DNA from: Bacteroidota bacterium
Lineage (GTDB): Bacteria; Bacteroidota; Bacteroidia; AKYH767-A; OLB10
DNA: 47,158 nt
Direction: 5' to 3'
NCBI GenBank assembly: GCA_025352785.1
Contig: JANXSD010000125.1
Span: 1 to 47,158, forward strand
Positions within the stretch are counted from its first letter, which is position 1. Each line of letters starts with the position of its first letter. The position numbers and the translations under genes were made by a program. Of the stretch, positions 17,890 through 26,392 are shown piece after piece. The notes beneath the pieces are model-generated. The model did not search any database. It was not told where the DNA came from and saw only the letters and a list, made by a program, of their open reading frames with translations.

Positions 17890-18468
17890 TTAAAACTTCA
17901 TTCCTAAACGGATACCAGAATTAGCACCTAATCTAAATCCTGATGAAGTTGTTTTTTCACCAGTCTCTGGAGTTGATGTTCCTGAAGAAAATCCCCAAGC
18001 AACTTCAGCACCTACATAAACTGATTGCCAAACATAATAATCTCCACCGAAGATGAAATTCACACCGAATGAAGATGTTTTATCTGTTGTAGAACTTGTA
18101 GGTGTTTTGTGTTCAACTTTTCCACCAGAAATTGGAATTTCTGCTCCAATGTATGGAGAAAGTTTATCCGTTCCTTTGAAGTGCTTCTCAATTCCAGGAG
18201 CAAAACTAAAGTTTGAAGTCTTGTCTTCATTATCCCCAGTTTTGTCTTTGTTAGAAGTAATTGAAAGTTTAAGACGAAGCGCTAAATCATCCATTAAGAA
18301 GTAACGGAAATTTAATGATGGTGCTACAACACCAATTGCAGCTGTACCCGTTTGAAAGTTTAATTGAACTTCTCCAGTTACACTTCCTTTTACAGGCTTT
18401 TGCGCAAATGCCACCGAAGAGAAACTCAACGCAGCAATGGTCATAAAAATTGATAAGGTTTTTTTCAT
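17890..18468 (-). CDS. Small outer-membrane beta-barrel protein
   Basis: This 192-residue protein has a clear signal peptide (MKKTLSIFMTIAALSFSSVAFA, cleavage about residue 22). Alternating polar/apolar strands follow: LNFRYFLMDDLALRLKLS, KLSPYIGAEIP, FGVNFIFGGDYYVW and a C-terminal SGIRLGMKF ending in Phe. These fit an eight-stranded barrel of the OmpA/OmpW-like porin-family fold seen in many Bacteroidota. Loops are rich in Ser/Thr/Lys/Asp. Function is unknown; a structural or adhesion role is possible. It is a single-gene unit with its own -7 box and a strong terminator. Confidence 0.8.
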   Translation of the reverse strand: MKKTLSIFMTIAALSFSSVAFAQKPVKGSVTGEVQLNFQTGTAAIGVVAPSLNFRYFLMDDLALRLKLSITSNKDKTGDNEDKTSNFSFAPGIEKHFKGTDKLSPYIGAEIPISGGKVEHKTPTSSTTDKTSSFGVNFIFGGDYYVWQSVYVGAEVAWGFSSGTSTPETGEKTTSSGFRLGANSGIRLGMKF

Positions 18469-18488
18469 AAGTTAAGGTTTTAGAACTT

Positions 18489-18496
18489 CAAATTTA
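18489..18496 (-). promoter_or_regulatory. -7 box (TAAATTTG) for the beta-barrel gene
   Basis: A perfect TAnnTTTG match lies on the minus strand, 20 bases before the ATG at 18468. No clear -33 TTTG is seen. Confidence 0.45.
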
Positions 18497-18652
18497 AGTT
18501 TATAGTTAAGTGAATATTTTATCTTAATGAAAGTTAAACCAACAGTTAAATGTTAATAACTATTGAGTTTTTTTGAAATAACTAAACACGATTTATTGAC
18601 GATTGACTTCTCCTAACATTGTATCATTTAATTATATTTTTTGATGTTCTAC

Positions 18653-18754
18653 TTAAAAAAAAAGGTCTTGATCAACAACTAAGAAGTGGTTCCTCTTTTC
18701 CAATATAGTTGGAAACAAGTTGTCTTTGATTTCAAACAGTAACTTTTCAAACAT
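18653..18754 (-). CDS. Candidate 33-residue small protein (or small RNA)
   Basis: The ATG at 18754 opens a 33-codon frame beginning MFEKLLFEIKDNLF and ending in VVDQDLFF at a TAA formed at the end of a T9 run (18655-18663). The start lies 23 bases from a canonical promoter, the same geometry as for the recognised genes in the window. The composition is protein-like and amphipathic. No family is recognised. The region can also fold (TTTCCAA/TTGGAAA hairpin inside ACAACT/AGTTGT) and ends in a T-run, so a small noncoding RNA is an alternative reading. Confidence 0.3.
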   Translation of the reverse strand: MFEKLLFEIKDNLFPTILEKRNHFLVVDQDLFF

Positions 18755-18777
18755 AATTAACTATTCATTTCTGGGAG

Positions 18778-18808
18778 CGAAAGTAAAATAAAAACAAATA
18801 CATCCAAA
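18778..18808 (-). promoter_or_regulatory. Promoter TTTG-N19-TACTTTCG upstream of the small ORF
   Basis: On the minus strand, TTTG (18805-18808) is separated by 19 bases from TACTTTCG (18778-18785). This is among the best promoter matches in the window, and the only frame it directly serves is the 33-codon ORF at 18754. Confidence 0.55.
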
Positions 18809-18873
18809 TCGAATTTATACTAAAATTAGTTAAATCATTGTTTTCAAAGTATTTCCAAAAAATATTTATTATT

Positions 18874-19650
18874 TCATTTTAATAAATCTATAATAGAACT
18901 TTTCAACATATTAGCTATCTCTGGAAATACACGCTCAGCAATGTCTATATCTCGATTTGAATTGGAAGGAAAATAAGTTGTTACAAAATTTCCTTGAACT
19001 ACTTTCCCATTGGCATCGAGCAATGAATAATGTATCATTAACTCTCGACGATAAATTCTATTTGCAATATCGATACATGATTTATAATTTGTTTTTATTT
19101 CGAATTGATTTATCGACAATAAATAATCAGCATGATATTTTGTAAGAAGTGATTTGAAAAATGTAGTATCCGTAACGGTTGAATTCATGAACTTAGAATC
19201 GCCCTTTAAGGTAGCATATTGTGGAGCACTATGTTGATTTTCTATTTCTTTCGAAGTACCCTCTGATTTACTTTTCATCGATTTAATTTGTTTGGATGCT
19301 ATTGGAAATTCATATTTCATTGCTGCTTTTGAATAATAGCGTTCCATATCATTTCTAACAGATTGAATTGTATCCTGCATCAAGCTGCTACAAGGGATTA
19401 GTGTAGACAACGTTGCTTCAATCTTTAAATCTAATATGCGACGAAAATATGCCCGATATTCATCAGGAGTTTTATGCGTTTGTTGCATGATATCTTGCTC
19501 GGCATCACTTAAATAATATTCAGGCTGAAAAGGTATTAGGAGTATGCGATGCTGTTGTGTGGTATCACTCAATTGAGCCATACACTTACTATAACACACT
19601 ATAAAAATAAAAATTATTAGGAAAGAGTGTTGGAAGATTTTCATTTTCAT
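18874..19650 (-). CDS. Secreted protein of unknown function
   Basis: This 258-residue protein has a signal peptide (hydrophobic 8-19, likely cleavage after CMA at about residue 25), so it is periplasmic or on the surface. After it comes HRILLIPFQPEYYLSDAEQDI, then a helical region, a charged Lys/Ser/Glu linker around 120-145, and a C-terminal part with TKYHADYLLSINQFEIK that reads like a mixed alpha/beta domain. I recognise no characterised family. Several Cys remain in the mature protein. It is isolated from its neighbours by more than 300 bases on both sides. Confidence 0.65.
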   Translation of the reverse strand: MKMKIFQHSFLIIFIFIVCYSKCMAQLSDTTQQHRILLIPFQPEYYLSDAEQDIMQQTHKTPDEYRAYFRRILDLKIEATLSTLIPCSSLMQDTIQSVRNDMERYYSKAAMKYEFPIASKQIKSMKSKSEGTSKEIENQHSAPQYATLKGDSKFMNSTVTDTTFFKSLLTKYHADYLLSINQFEIKTNYKSCIDIANRIYRRELMIHYSLLDANGKVVQGNFVTTYFPSNSNRDIDIAERVFPEIANMLKSSIIDLLK

Positions 19651-19784
19651 GGAGATACTTATTTTGAAACAAATATCATCAATTGCAAATTGAAAAAAAA
19701 TGATTCCAAATTAATCTTTAAACAAAAACATAAACGTTACGATTTATCCCAAATATATCAATGATCTTGTAATAAAATTCAAAT

Positions 19785-19883
19785 TAATTTTTTTACAAGA
19801 CGATTTTTAAAGGTTGCTTCATAGCATTGCCTACGAAACTATTTTTTTAAGAAGTATAAATGAAAAAAAAGATTTGGACTAAA
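19785..19883 (+). pseudogene. Decayed fragment related to the window-start fragment
   Basis: Bases 19785-19868 align with the minus strand of 16-100 at roughly 80 percent, including an identical 21-base stretch (19839-19859). The best frame reads IAYETIFLRSINEKKDLD and then a stop at 19881-19883, matching the AYGTIFLRSIDEKG peptide of the other copy. The frame is broken upstream (stop codon and indels) and has no plausible start, so this is a remnant rather than a gene. The parent family is not identified. Confidence 0.5.
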
Positions 19884-19909
19884 TATAAATATTTATGGCA
19901 TTAACAATT

Positions 19910-19943
19910 CCCTATTGATTTCCTCACGAGGAATTCAATAGGG
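19910..19943 (-). terminator. Long hairpin downstream of rseP
   Basis: CCCTATTGA (19910-19918) pairs with TCAATAGGG (19935-19943), and TTCCT pairs with AGGAA inside, with one mismatch between the stems. It lies 24 bases beyond the rseP stop on the minus strand. There is no T-run, so it may be a terminator, an mRNA 3' stabiliser or another palindromic element. Confidence 0.5.
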
Positions 19944-19967
19944 TAATGAAGTATCGTTAAAACAACA

Positions 19968-21305
19968 CTAATTAATAACATGTTTCCAAACATCATTTCC
20001 AATTGCGAATACCATCAATGAAAGTAAAAGAACCATTCCAACAATTTGAGCACGTTCCATAAATTTATCTGATAGTTTTTTACCTGTAAGGCTTTCTATC
20101 GTTAAGAAAACAACATGCCCTCCATCTAAAGCAGGAATTGGCAACATATTCATGAATGCTAATACCATTGATAGAAGTCCTGTAATTCCCCAAAAACGTT
20201 CCCAATCCCAAACACCGCCATAAATTTGTGCAATACCTATTGGACCTTGTATAGAATCTGTAGCTTTTTCATCTCCTGAAAATATCTTTTTCAATCCTTT
20301 TACATTTGACACAAGGGCTTCTTTTGCATCGCTTGCCCCGAATGAAATCGCAGATCCTAAAGTATAAACTTGCATTGGATAATTATCGGTTGGAAGTGGT
20401 GCAGCATGAAAGTCAATGCCTATTAATCCTTTATCCGAAACACCACAATTTAGTTCCATATTTTTCTTTTCGCGCTCAATAGTAAGCTTTACTTTTTGTC
20501 CTTTAATGGTGCTTAATTTATTTTTCAAATCATCATAGTCAGCTATTTTTTGCCCATCAATTCCAATAATAATGTCACCACCTTTCAGACCAGCTTTTTG
20601 CGCTTCACCATCAGGACTAACGTTTCCAATTACATATTGAAGGTAACCGGCACCGATGAAATTTCCTCTTCCAGCTTTAGCAACTGTTTTATAGAAATTA
20701 TCCGGTACAGTAACTTCCATTGTTTGGCCATTTCGTTCTATTGTTAAAGTAGCACCAAACAAAACACGAGTAGAAAGTGCATCATCAAAACGTTCAAATT
20801 TATGTCCATTAATCGCAATAATTTTATCGCCATTTTGCAAACCCAATTCACGTCCTAATCGATACGCATAAATTCCTTCACCGTTATTTACTGATGTTAC
20901 GGGAAGATATTCTTGTTTAAAATGTAGCAAACTGTAAGAGAATATCGCGATTCCTAGAATTACATTCATCGTTACACCAGCCACCATTACGATTAAGCGT
21001 TGCCAAGCTGGTTTAGCGCGAAACTCCCAAGGTTGTGGTTCGGTACTAAGTTGGTCTGTATCCAAACTTTCATCAATCATACCGGCAATTTTTACATAAC
21101 CACCAAGAGGTAGCCATCCCATTCCATATTCGGTATCGCCTCTTTTAAAGCTAAAAAGTTTCACACCCCAAGCATCAAAAAACAGATAGAACTTTTCCAC
21201 TTTTATTCCGAAAGCACGAGCGGCTAAAAAGTGCCCTAGTTCATGTAATGTTACGAGTATTGAGAGTCCCAGAATTAACTGGGCAGCCATTATTAATTGA
21301 GTCAT
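19968..21305 (-). CDS. rseP: RseP-type site-2 intramembrane metalloprotease
   Basis: This 445-residue inner-membrane zinc protease has the HExxH motif as HELGH (His21, Glu22, His25) in the first helix and the second zinc/catalytic motif PALDGGH near residue 395. Two PDZ domains lie in between (about 125-215 and 215-295). The family cleaves membrane-spanning anti-sigma factors or leftover signal peptides within the bilayer, as in envelope stress signalling; the substrate here is unknown. It follows dxr by 98 bases on the same strand, a common pairing. It has a TAnnTTTG box of its own overlapping the dxr stop. Confidence 0.92.
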   Translation of the reverse strand: MTQLIMAAQLILGLSILVTLHELGHFLAARAFGIKVEKFYLFFDAWGVKLFSFKRGDTEYGMGWLPLGGYVKIAGMIDESLDTDQLSTEPQPWEFRAKPAWQRLIVMVAGVTMNVILGIAIFSYSLLHFKQEYLPVTSVNNGEGIYAYRLGRELGLQNGDKIIAINGHKFERFDDALSTRVLFGATLTIERNGQTMEVTVPDNFYKTVAKAGRGNFIGAGYLQYVIGNVSPDGEAQKAGLKGGDIIIGIDGQKIADYDDLKNKLSTIKGQKVKLTIEREKKNMELNCGVSDKGLIGIDFHAAPLPTDNYPMQVYTLGSAISFGASDAKEALVSNVKGLKKIFSGDEKATDSIQGPIGIAQIYGGVWDWERFWGITGLLSMVLAFMNMLPIPALDGGHVVFLTIESLTGKKLSDKFMERAQIVGMVLLLSLMVFAIGNDVWKHVIN

Positions 21306-21398
21306 TTGTTTTGAGAACTATTTATTAGAATTATGAAAACGTATGGTTGAAAGAATTATTTTCAACTGTAAGGGAATTGATGAAGGTATTATTTTATG

Positions 21399-21406
21399 CA
21401 AAGCTA
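21399..21406 (-). promoter_or_regulatory. -7 box (TAGCTTTG) for rseP
   Basis: A perfect TAnnTTTG match lies on the minus strand and overlaps the dxr stop codon. It would give rseP a leader of about 85-90 bases in addition to any readthrough from dxr. Confidence 0.4.
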
Positions 21407-22567
21407 CGAATTTTTGACCCTTAAATTATCGATCAACCACTCTCTAGTTTGAGCATCTGTTAAACAATAATCGTCCAAAGTTGGGTGAGCTATAAAGTTG
21501 ATTTCATCCATACATTGTTCGATGAGTTCACCAATTTCTAAAAATCGAACTTCATTTTTAAGAAAGGCAGCAACGGCAATTTCATTTGCGGCATTTAAGA
21601 TACAAGGCATATTTCCTCCTCTTATCATCGCTTTGCGTGCTAGTCCTAAACATGTAAAAGTATTTTCATCAGCAGGTTCAAACGTTAACGAAGGGTATTT
21701 TAAGAAATCGAAACGTGGAAAATCCGAATAAAGTCGATAGGGGTGTGCGAGTGCAATTTGAATGGGCAATTTCATATCTGGAAGACCCATTTGCGCTTTC
21801 ATCGAGCCATCCACAAACTGTACAATACTATGTATAATTGATTGAGGATGGACTATTACATCAATCTGATCCGGACGTAGATCAAAAAGCCATTTCGCTT
21901 CGATCATCTCCAATCCTTTATTCATTAAAGTTGCTGAATCGATGGTTATTTTTGCTCCCATTGTCCAGTTGGGATGCTTAAGTGCTTGATTTTTAGTAAT
22001 TTTTTGAAGATCATTTGTTTTCATCCCACGAAAGGGACCACCAGAAGCAGTTAGAATAATTTTCTCAATTGGATTATGTTGCTCCCCCAGTAAGCATTGA
22101 AAAATGGCCGAATGTTCGGAGTCCACTGGCAATAATTGCACATTATTTTCCTTTGCCATTTTCGTAACGAGATCACCAGCAACAACAAGCGTTTCCTTAT
22201 TTGCTAAGGCAATGTGCTTTTTATTTTTGATAGCAGCAAGTGTTGGTTTTAATCCAGAAAAGCCAACCATCGCTGTTAAAACCATATCGATTGAATCCAT
22301 TTCCATTAATTGGGAAATAGCTTCATAACCTGCATAAACTTTTATGGGCTCTGCAGATAGTGCCTCTTTTACGAATGAATATTTGCGCTCATCAACAATT
22401 ACAACTGCATTTGGCTTGTGAATTATAGATTGTTGAATTAATAAATCTGCATTGCTATTTGCAGTCAAAACTTCTGTCTCGAAAGCATCAGGATGAGCTG
22501 CAATTACTTCTAATGCTTGAGTTCCGATTGATCCTGTGGATCCTAATATGGCAATTCTACGTTTCAA
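21404..22567 (-). CDS. dxr: 1-deoxy-D-xylulose 5-phosphate reductoisomerase
   Basis: This 387-residue cytoplasmic enzyme of the MEP pathway rearranges and reduces 1-deoxyxylulose 5-phosphate to 2-C-methylerythritol 4-phosphate with NADPH, toward isoprenoids. The N-terminal NADPH-binding loop is ILGSTGSIG (7-15). The metal and substrate motifs LLPVDSEHSAIFQCL (around 145-160), LTASGGPFRG (around 173-182) and ATLMNKGLEMIEA (around 211-223) are all intact. Length is normal. It sits between the M23 peptidase gene (68 bases upstream) and rseP (98 bases downstream). A CATCTTTG sequence 18 bases before the ATG may be its -7 box. Confidence 0.95.
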   Translation of the reverse strand: MKRRIAILGSTGSIGTQALEVIAAHPDAFETEVLTANSNADLLIQQSIIHKPNAVVIVDERKYSFVKEALSAEPIKVYAGYEAISQLMEMDSIDMVLTAMVGFSGLKPTLAAIKNKKHIALANKETLVVAGDLVTKMAKENNVQLLPVDSEHSAIFQCLLGEQHNPIEKIILTASGGPFRGMKTNDLQKITKNQALKHPNWTMGAKITIDSATLMNKGLEMIEAKWLFDLRPDQIDVIVHPQSIIHSIVQFVDGSMKAQMGLPDMKLPIQIALAHPYRLYSDFPRFDFLKYPSLTFEPADENTFTCLGLARKAMIRGGNMPCILNAANEIAVAAFLKNEVRFLEIGELIEQCMDEINFIAHPTLDDYCLTDAQTREWLIDNLRVKNS

Positions 22568-22635
22568 TGCTTATTAAATAGAGTTCAAAGATGTAAATTA
22601 TTTGTCTTTACCTACAAAAATTAGATATCTGACCT

Positions 22636-23511
22636 CTAAAAATTAATATAGTCGATGGGATTTACAGGACTTCCATTATACCACAGTTCGAAATGCAAAT
22701 GCGGCCCAGAAGAATATTCACCAGTATTTCCGATAATTGCCAACACTTCTCCAGCCTTCACATAATCTCCAACATCTTTTAAAAGCGCCGAATTATGTTT
22801 ATATAAGGTGAATAGATTATTACTATGTTGAACTCCAATAACATAACCCGTTTCCGAGGTCCAATTTGCGATTACAACCGTTCCATCCAAAGCGCTTTTA
22901 ATTACTTCATTCGGACCTGCGACGATATCAATACCATAATGCTTTTGAGTAGTATTAAACTTGGTAGTGATAGCACCTTTAAGAGGAGTAAAAAACGAAT
23001 AGCTTCCAATTCCAGAAGAAAAAGCTTTTTCATTTCCGGATGATAATTCGTAACGATCGCCTGATTCAATTTGTTTTCTTAGTTGGGAGTCTTCTTCCGA
23101 AGATTTCAAACTTTTAATGCTATCATAAAGTGGGGCCACTAAACTATCGCGTGTTGGACGAGCGGTACTAATGCGATCGTTCATTACATCCATAATTTGG
23201 GATAGAAACTTATTTTGAGCCGCCATTTTATATGATAGAGAGTCTGCACGAAGTGTCATGGAAACTAGATTTCGGCGCATAGTCACATCTGAATAGCCAG
23301 GAATATACTCTCGCAAAGGCGTAAATGCAATTACATAAAGTGTGATAGTAATTAAACTCAGACCGATTGTTCCTCCAAAAACGATCACATTCATAGGTGA
23401 TAATCGCAATGAAAAGCGTTCCTCGAAAGTTTGATCGTTTAACACTACAAACCTGAATTTACTTTTTAATTTCCTAACAATTCTTTTACGCTTTTTTACT
23501 TCGGTAGCCAT
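22636..23511 (-). CDS. M23-family (LytM) endopeptidase, membrane-anchored
   Basis: I place the start at the ATG at 23511 (MATEVKKRKRIV); a GTG at 23547 would add 12 residues with no support. The protein has a basic N-terminus, one membrane segment (about residues 41-64), a periplasmic helical linker, and a C-terminal LytM domain. The zinc motifs are present: HYGIDIVAG (H...D) and GPHLHFELW (HxH). The usual YAHLS is YKHNS, a common variant in Bacteroidota. The family cleaves peptidoglycan cross-links or acts as a regulator; with the zinc ligands intact this copy is probably active. It leads the M23-dxr-rseP group and is divergent from the porW-like gene. Confidence 0.87.
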   Translation of the reverse strand: MATEVKKRKRIVRKLKSKFRFVVLNDQTFEERFSLRLSPMNVIVFGGTIGLSLITITLYVIAFTPLREYIPGYSDVTMRRNLVSMTLRADSLSYKMAAQNKFLSQIMDVMNDRISTARPTRDSLVAPLYDSIKSLKSSEEDSQLRKQIESGDRYELSSGNEKAFSSGIGSYSFFTPLKGAITTKFNTTQKHYGIDIVAGPNEVIKSALDGTVVIANWTSETGYVIGVQHSNNLFTLYKHNSALLKDVGDYVKAGEVLAIIGNTGEYSSGPHLHFELWYNGSPVNPIDYINF

Positions 23512-23698
23512 TACGGCAAATATCGGAAAAGGAGAACGCACTGGCACTGTTCTAACAAATCTGTTTAATATTCCTTTTTGAACGGAACTTTTCAGCAGTT
23601 ATATTGGTAAAAATTAATGATATTTGCTTGTTTACACTAAAACCTTCGATTTTTAGTTATTGTTTAACTAATCTTGAACCCCCGACTCTGCCAAATCT

Positions 23699-26362
23699 GT
23701 GAAAAAAATTCATATTTTATTCCTTCTACTTGGGCTGGCCATTTGGTCGTCATGTAGCGTGAAAAAGAACAATATTGTTAGTCGTAATTATCACGGCACC
23801 ATTACGCATTATAATTTTTATTTCAATGCGCGTGAAAGAATGAAGCAAGGTGCTCAAACTTTGGCCGAGGGAACGGAAGACAAATACGATCGTATTTTAC
23901 CCATCTTTAAATATGGTGATCTATCAAAAGCGAAGGCTATTTTTCCTGATATGGACGAAGCCATCAAAAAGGTATCTATCGCCATTTCGCGCAACTCGAT
24001 GGTTGTAAAAGGAAAGCGCGATAAGAAAACTATTGAGCGTAATAAATGGATTGACGATTGTTATCTGTTAATTGGGAAATGTCAGTTTTACAAACATGAT
24101 TACTGGACGGCCATTGAAACTTTTCAATATACTTCATCTGAATACAAAAATAGTCCGATACGTCCTGTTGCTTTATTGTGGTTAACAAAAACGTATCTTG
24201 AATTAGGAAAGACGACGGATGCAGTTTATTTGCTTGATTATCTAAAAAATGATAAAAAATTTCCAATCGAAATGAAAGGAGATTACAATGCAACATTAGC
24301 TCAGTACCACTGGCTAAGAAATGATATTCCAAGAACGATTGAGGCATTAGCTGCTGCTTCGGCAACAGCATCAAAAAAAGATGATCGTGCACGTTATAAT
24401 TTTATACTTGGACAACTTTATCAAAAGCAAGGATATTTAGATAGTGCATTTACTGCTTATCAAAAAGTTATTAAGCTCAACCCAAGTTATGAAATGGCAT
24501 TCAATGCGCGTATCAATCGTGCTCGTTGTTATGATATTAAAAGCGGAAGCGGAGATGTAGTAAAGCGTGAGTTAAATAAAATGTTAAAGGATGAAAAGAA
24601 CAAAGAGTATCGTGATCAAATATATTATGCATTAGCAGGTGTGGCTCGTCAGGAAAAAGATGAATCATTAGCTGTTGCGTATTTAAACAAATCATTACGC
24701 ACGGGATCAAGCAATACAGCACAAAGCGCTTTAAGTTATTTAGAACTTGCTGATATTTTTCTTAAACGTCCAGAGTATATGCCCGCTGCAGCGTATTATG
24801 ATAGTTGCCTTACCAACTTAAGTAAAGATCATCCTGACTACATTGACATTGAAGAAAAAAGAAATAGCTTAGATAGATTAGTACGTAATTTAAAAGTTAT
24901 TGTTCTTGAAGACAGTTTGCAACGATTAGCATCGTTAAGTCCTGAAGAACGCAAAACAAAAATTGATTCTTTAATCTCATTTGAGAAAGCAGAAAAGGAA
25001 AGAATTGCACTTGCAGTAAAAGAAAAACAGAAGCTAGAAGAACAACAAGTAATAGAAGAGAAACAATTAAAAAGTCAACCACGAAGTTTAACTCCTGCGG
25101 GAAGTACAACACAAGGTGCTTGGTATTTTTATAATCAATCGGCAATTAGTTTTGGGTTTAACGAATTCTTAAAAAAGTGGGGCACACGTAAGCAGGAGGA
25201 CAATTGGAGACGAAGTGAGAAAACCATTGAGATTGATGGTGCAACATCTTCAGAAACGGATGCAATTGATAGCATCTCAAAAAAGAATGATGTACTCAGT
25301 GATTCGATTTCTAAGTTAGATGGTGACCATCGTAAAGATGCTTACCTAGGGCAAATCCCAACCACAGCACAACAAATTAAAGAATCAAACAGTAAGATTA
25401 TTGAGGCATATTATAACGCAGGAATTATTTATCGTGAACAGTTAAGTAACTATCCTGAGAGTGTAAATAGTTTTGAAAAATTAGATATGCGCTTTCCTGA
25501 TAATAAATATAAGCTTCCCTCTTATTATAATTTGTATCGAACATATTTGTTGATGAAAGACACTGTGAAAGCAAATTTTTATAAAGATTATCTTATAACA
25601 AATTTTCCAGAATCGGAATACAGTAAATTAATTTTAAACCCCAATTTTTTCAAAGAGATTCAGAAAAAAACTGCTGTCCTGGAAGTGTTTTATGAAAACA
25701 CTTATCGTTCATATACCAATGAACAATATGAATTGGTGATTAATAGAAAAGCTGAATCTGATGAATTATTTCCTGGAAATAAACTTGCTCCTAAATTTTC
25801 ATATCTCAAGGCTTTAGCCATTGGCAAAACAAAACCAGTAGCCGATTTTGTTTTATCATTAGAAGATGTCGTTCGTTCGTATCCAAAAGATTCAGTAAGT
25901 ATTCGAGCGAATGAAATTTTAGAATATATCAAACATCGTAGTGATTCTCCAGATACCTCCAAGGCTCTTTCCAATGTTATTGATTCCTCTGCAATATTTA
26001 CTTTCAAGCCAGAATCACCGCAGTATTTTATGATACTATATAAAAATAGTGCGTTAAATACTCCTGATATAATTTCAAAATTGAAAGCTTATAACACGGT
26101 AAATTTTCAAGAAGAAAATTATGCTATCACAAATGGAAATCTTGATCTAACGTTTCAATATATTTCAGTACTTACTTTTAAAGATAAAGAAGCCGCAATG
26201 AATTATTATATTGGGGTGATGAATGAGGATGGATTGTTAAACAAAATTCAAGATTCGGAAGTGAAGTTTGTAATTATCTCTCAAGATAATCTTGTTCAAC
26301 TTTCGCGCAACAAATTAATTGATTCGTATAATCGATTTTTTCAAAGAAATTATATTCAGTGA
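23699..26362 (+). CDS. PorW/SprE-like T9SS lipoprotein with TPR repeats
   Basis: The gene starts at GTG 23699, directly at a lipoprotein signal (basic KK, hydrophobic stretch, lipobox WSSC with Cys19). The 887-residue protein matches PorW/SprE-type proteins: the N-terminal segment VSRNYHGTITHYNFYFNARERMKQG is characteristic, then come TPR repeats (about 140-340), a Glu/Lys-rich coiled stretch (about 410-460) and further helical repeats. PorW and SprE are outer-membrane-associated lipoproteins needed for type IX secretion and, in gliding species, motility. The two surface proteins in this window carrying T9SS sorting signals fit an active system. The LytTR gene follows after 30 bases. Confidence 0.85.
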   Translation: MKKIHILFLLLGLAIWSSCSVKKNNIVSRNYHGTITHYNFYFNARERMKQGAQTLAEGTEDKYDRILPIFKYGDLSKAKAIFPDMDEAIKKVSIAISRNSMVVKGKRDKKTIERNKWIDDCYLLIGKCQFYKHDYWTAIETFQYTSSEYKNSPIRPVALLWLTKTYLELGKTTDAVYLLDYLKNDKKFPIEMKGDYNATLAQYHWLRNDIPRTIEALAAASATASKKDDRARYNFILGQLYQKQGYLDSAFTAYQKVIKLNPSYEMAFNARINRARCYDIKSGSGDVVKRELNKMLKDEKNKEYRDQIYYALAGVARQEKDESLAVAYLNKSLRTGSSNTAQSALSYLELADIFLKRPEYMPAAAYYDSCLTNLSKDHPDYIDIEEKRNSLDRLVRNLKVIVLEDSLQRLASLSPEERKTKIDSLISFEKAEKERIALAVKEKQKLEEQQVIEEKQLKSQPRSLTPAGSTTQGAWYFYNQSAISFGFNEFLKKWGTRKQEDNWRRSEKTIEIDGATSSETDAIDSISKKNDVLSDSISKLDGDHRKDAYLGQIPTTAQQIKESNSKIIEAYYNAGIIYREQLSNYPESVNSFEKLDMRFPDNKYKLPSYYNLYRTYLLMKDTVKANFYKDYLITNFPESEYSKLILNPNFFKEIQKKTAVLEVFYENTYRSYTNEQYELVINRKAESDELFPGNKLAPKFSYLKALAIGKTKPVADFVLSLEDVVRSYPKDSVSIRANEILEYIKHRSDSPDTSKALSNVIDSSAIFTFKPESPQYFMILYKNSALNTPDIISKLKAYNTVNFQEENYAITNGNLDLTFQYISVLTFKDKEAAMNYYIGVMNEDGLLNKIQDSEVKFVIISQDNLVQLSRNKLIDSYNRFFQRNYIQ

Positions 26363-26392
26363 TAGATTGTTTCTCCAATTAACTAATTTTAT

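Larger units (their letters stand above)
18469..18873. other. 405-base gap holding a canonical promoter and a small ORF
   Basis: This AT-rich region lies between the beta-barrel gene and the secreted hypothetical gene. It contains the beta-barrel -7 box, and further upstream a complete TTTG-N19-TACTTTCG promoter followed by a 33-codon ORF (listed separately). The part 18790-18873 shows nothing more. Confidence 0.5.
19651..19967. other. Intergenic region with gene remnant and hairpin
   Basis: About 317 bases lie between the secreted hypothetical gene and rseP. It holds the decayed fragment at 19785-19883 (related to the left window edge) and a long hairpin at 19910-19943. Nothing else is recognisable. 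Confidence 0.5.

Noticed and set aside
23512-23547. GTG start giving a longer M23 protein
   Set aside because: The extra 12 residues are Pro/Phe-rich and unlike the basic N-terminus of the family; the ATG at 23511 fits better.
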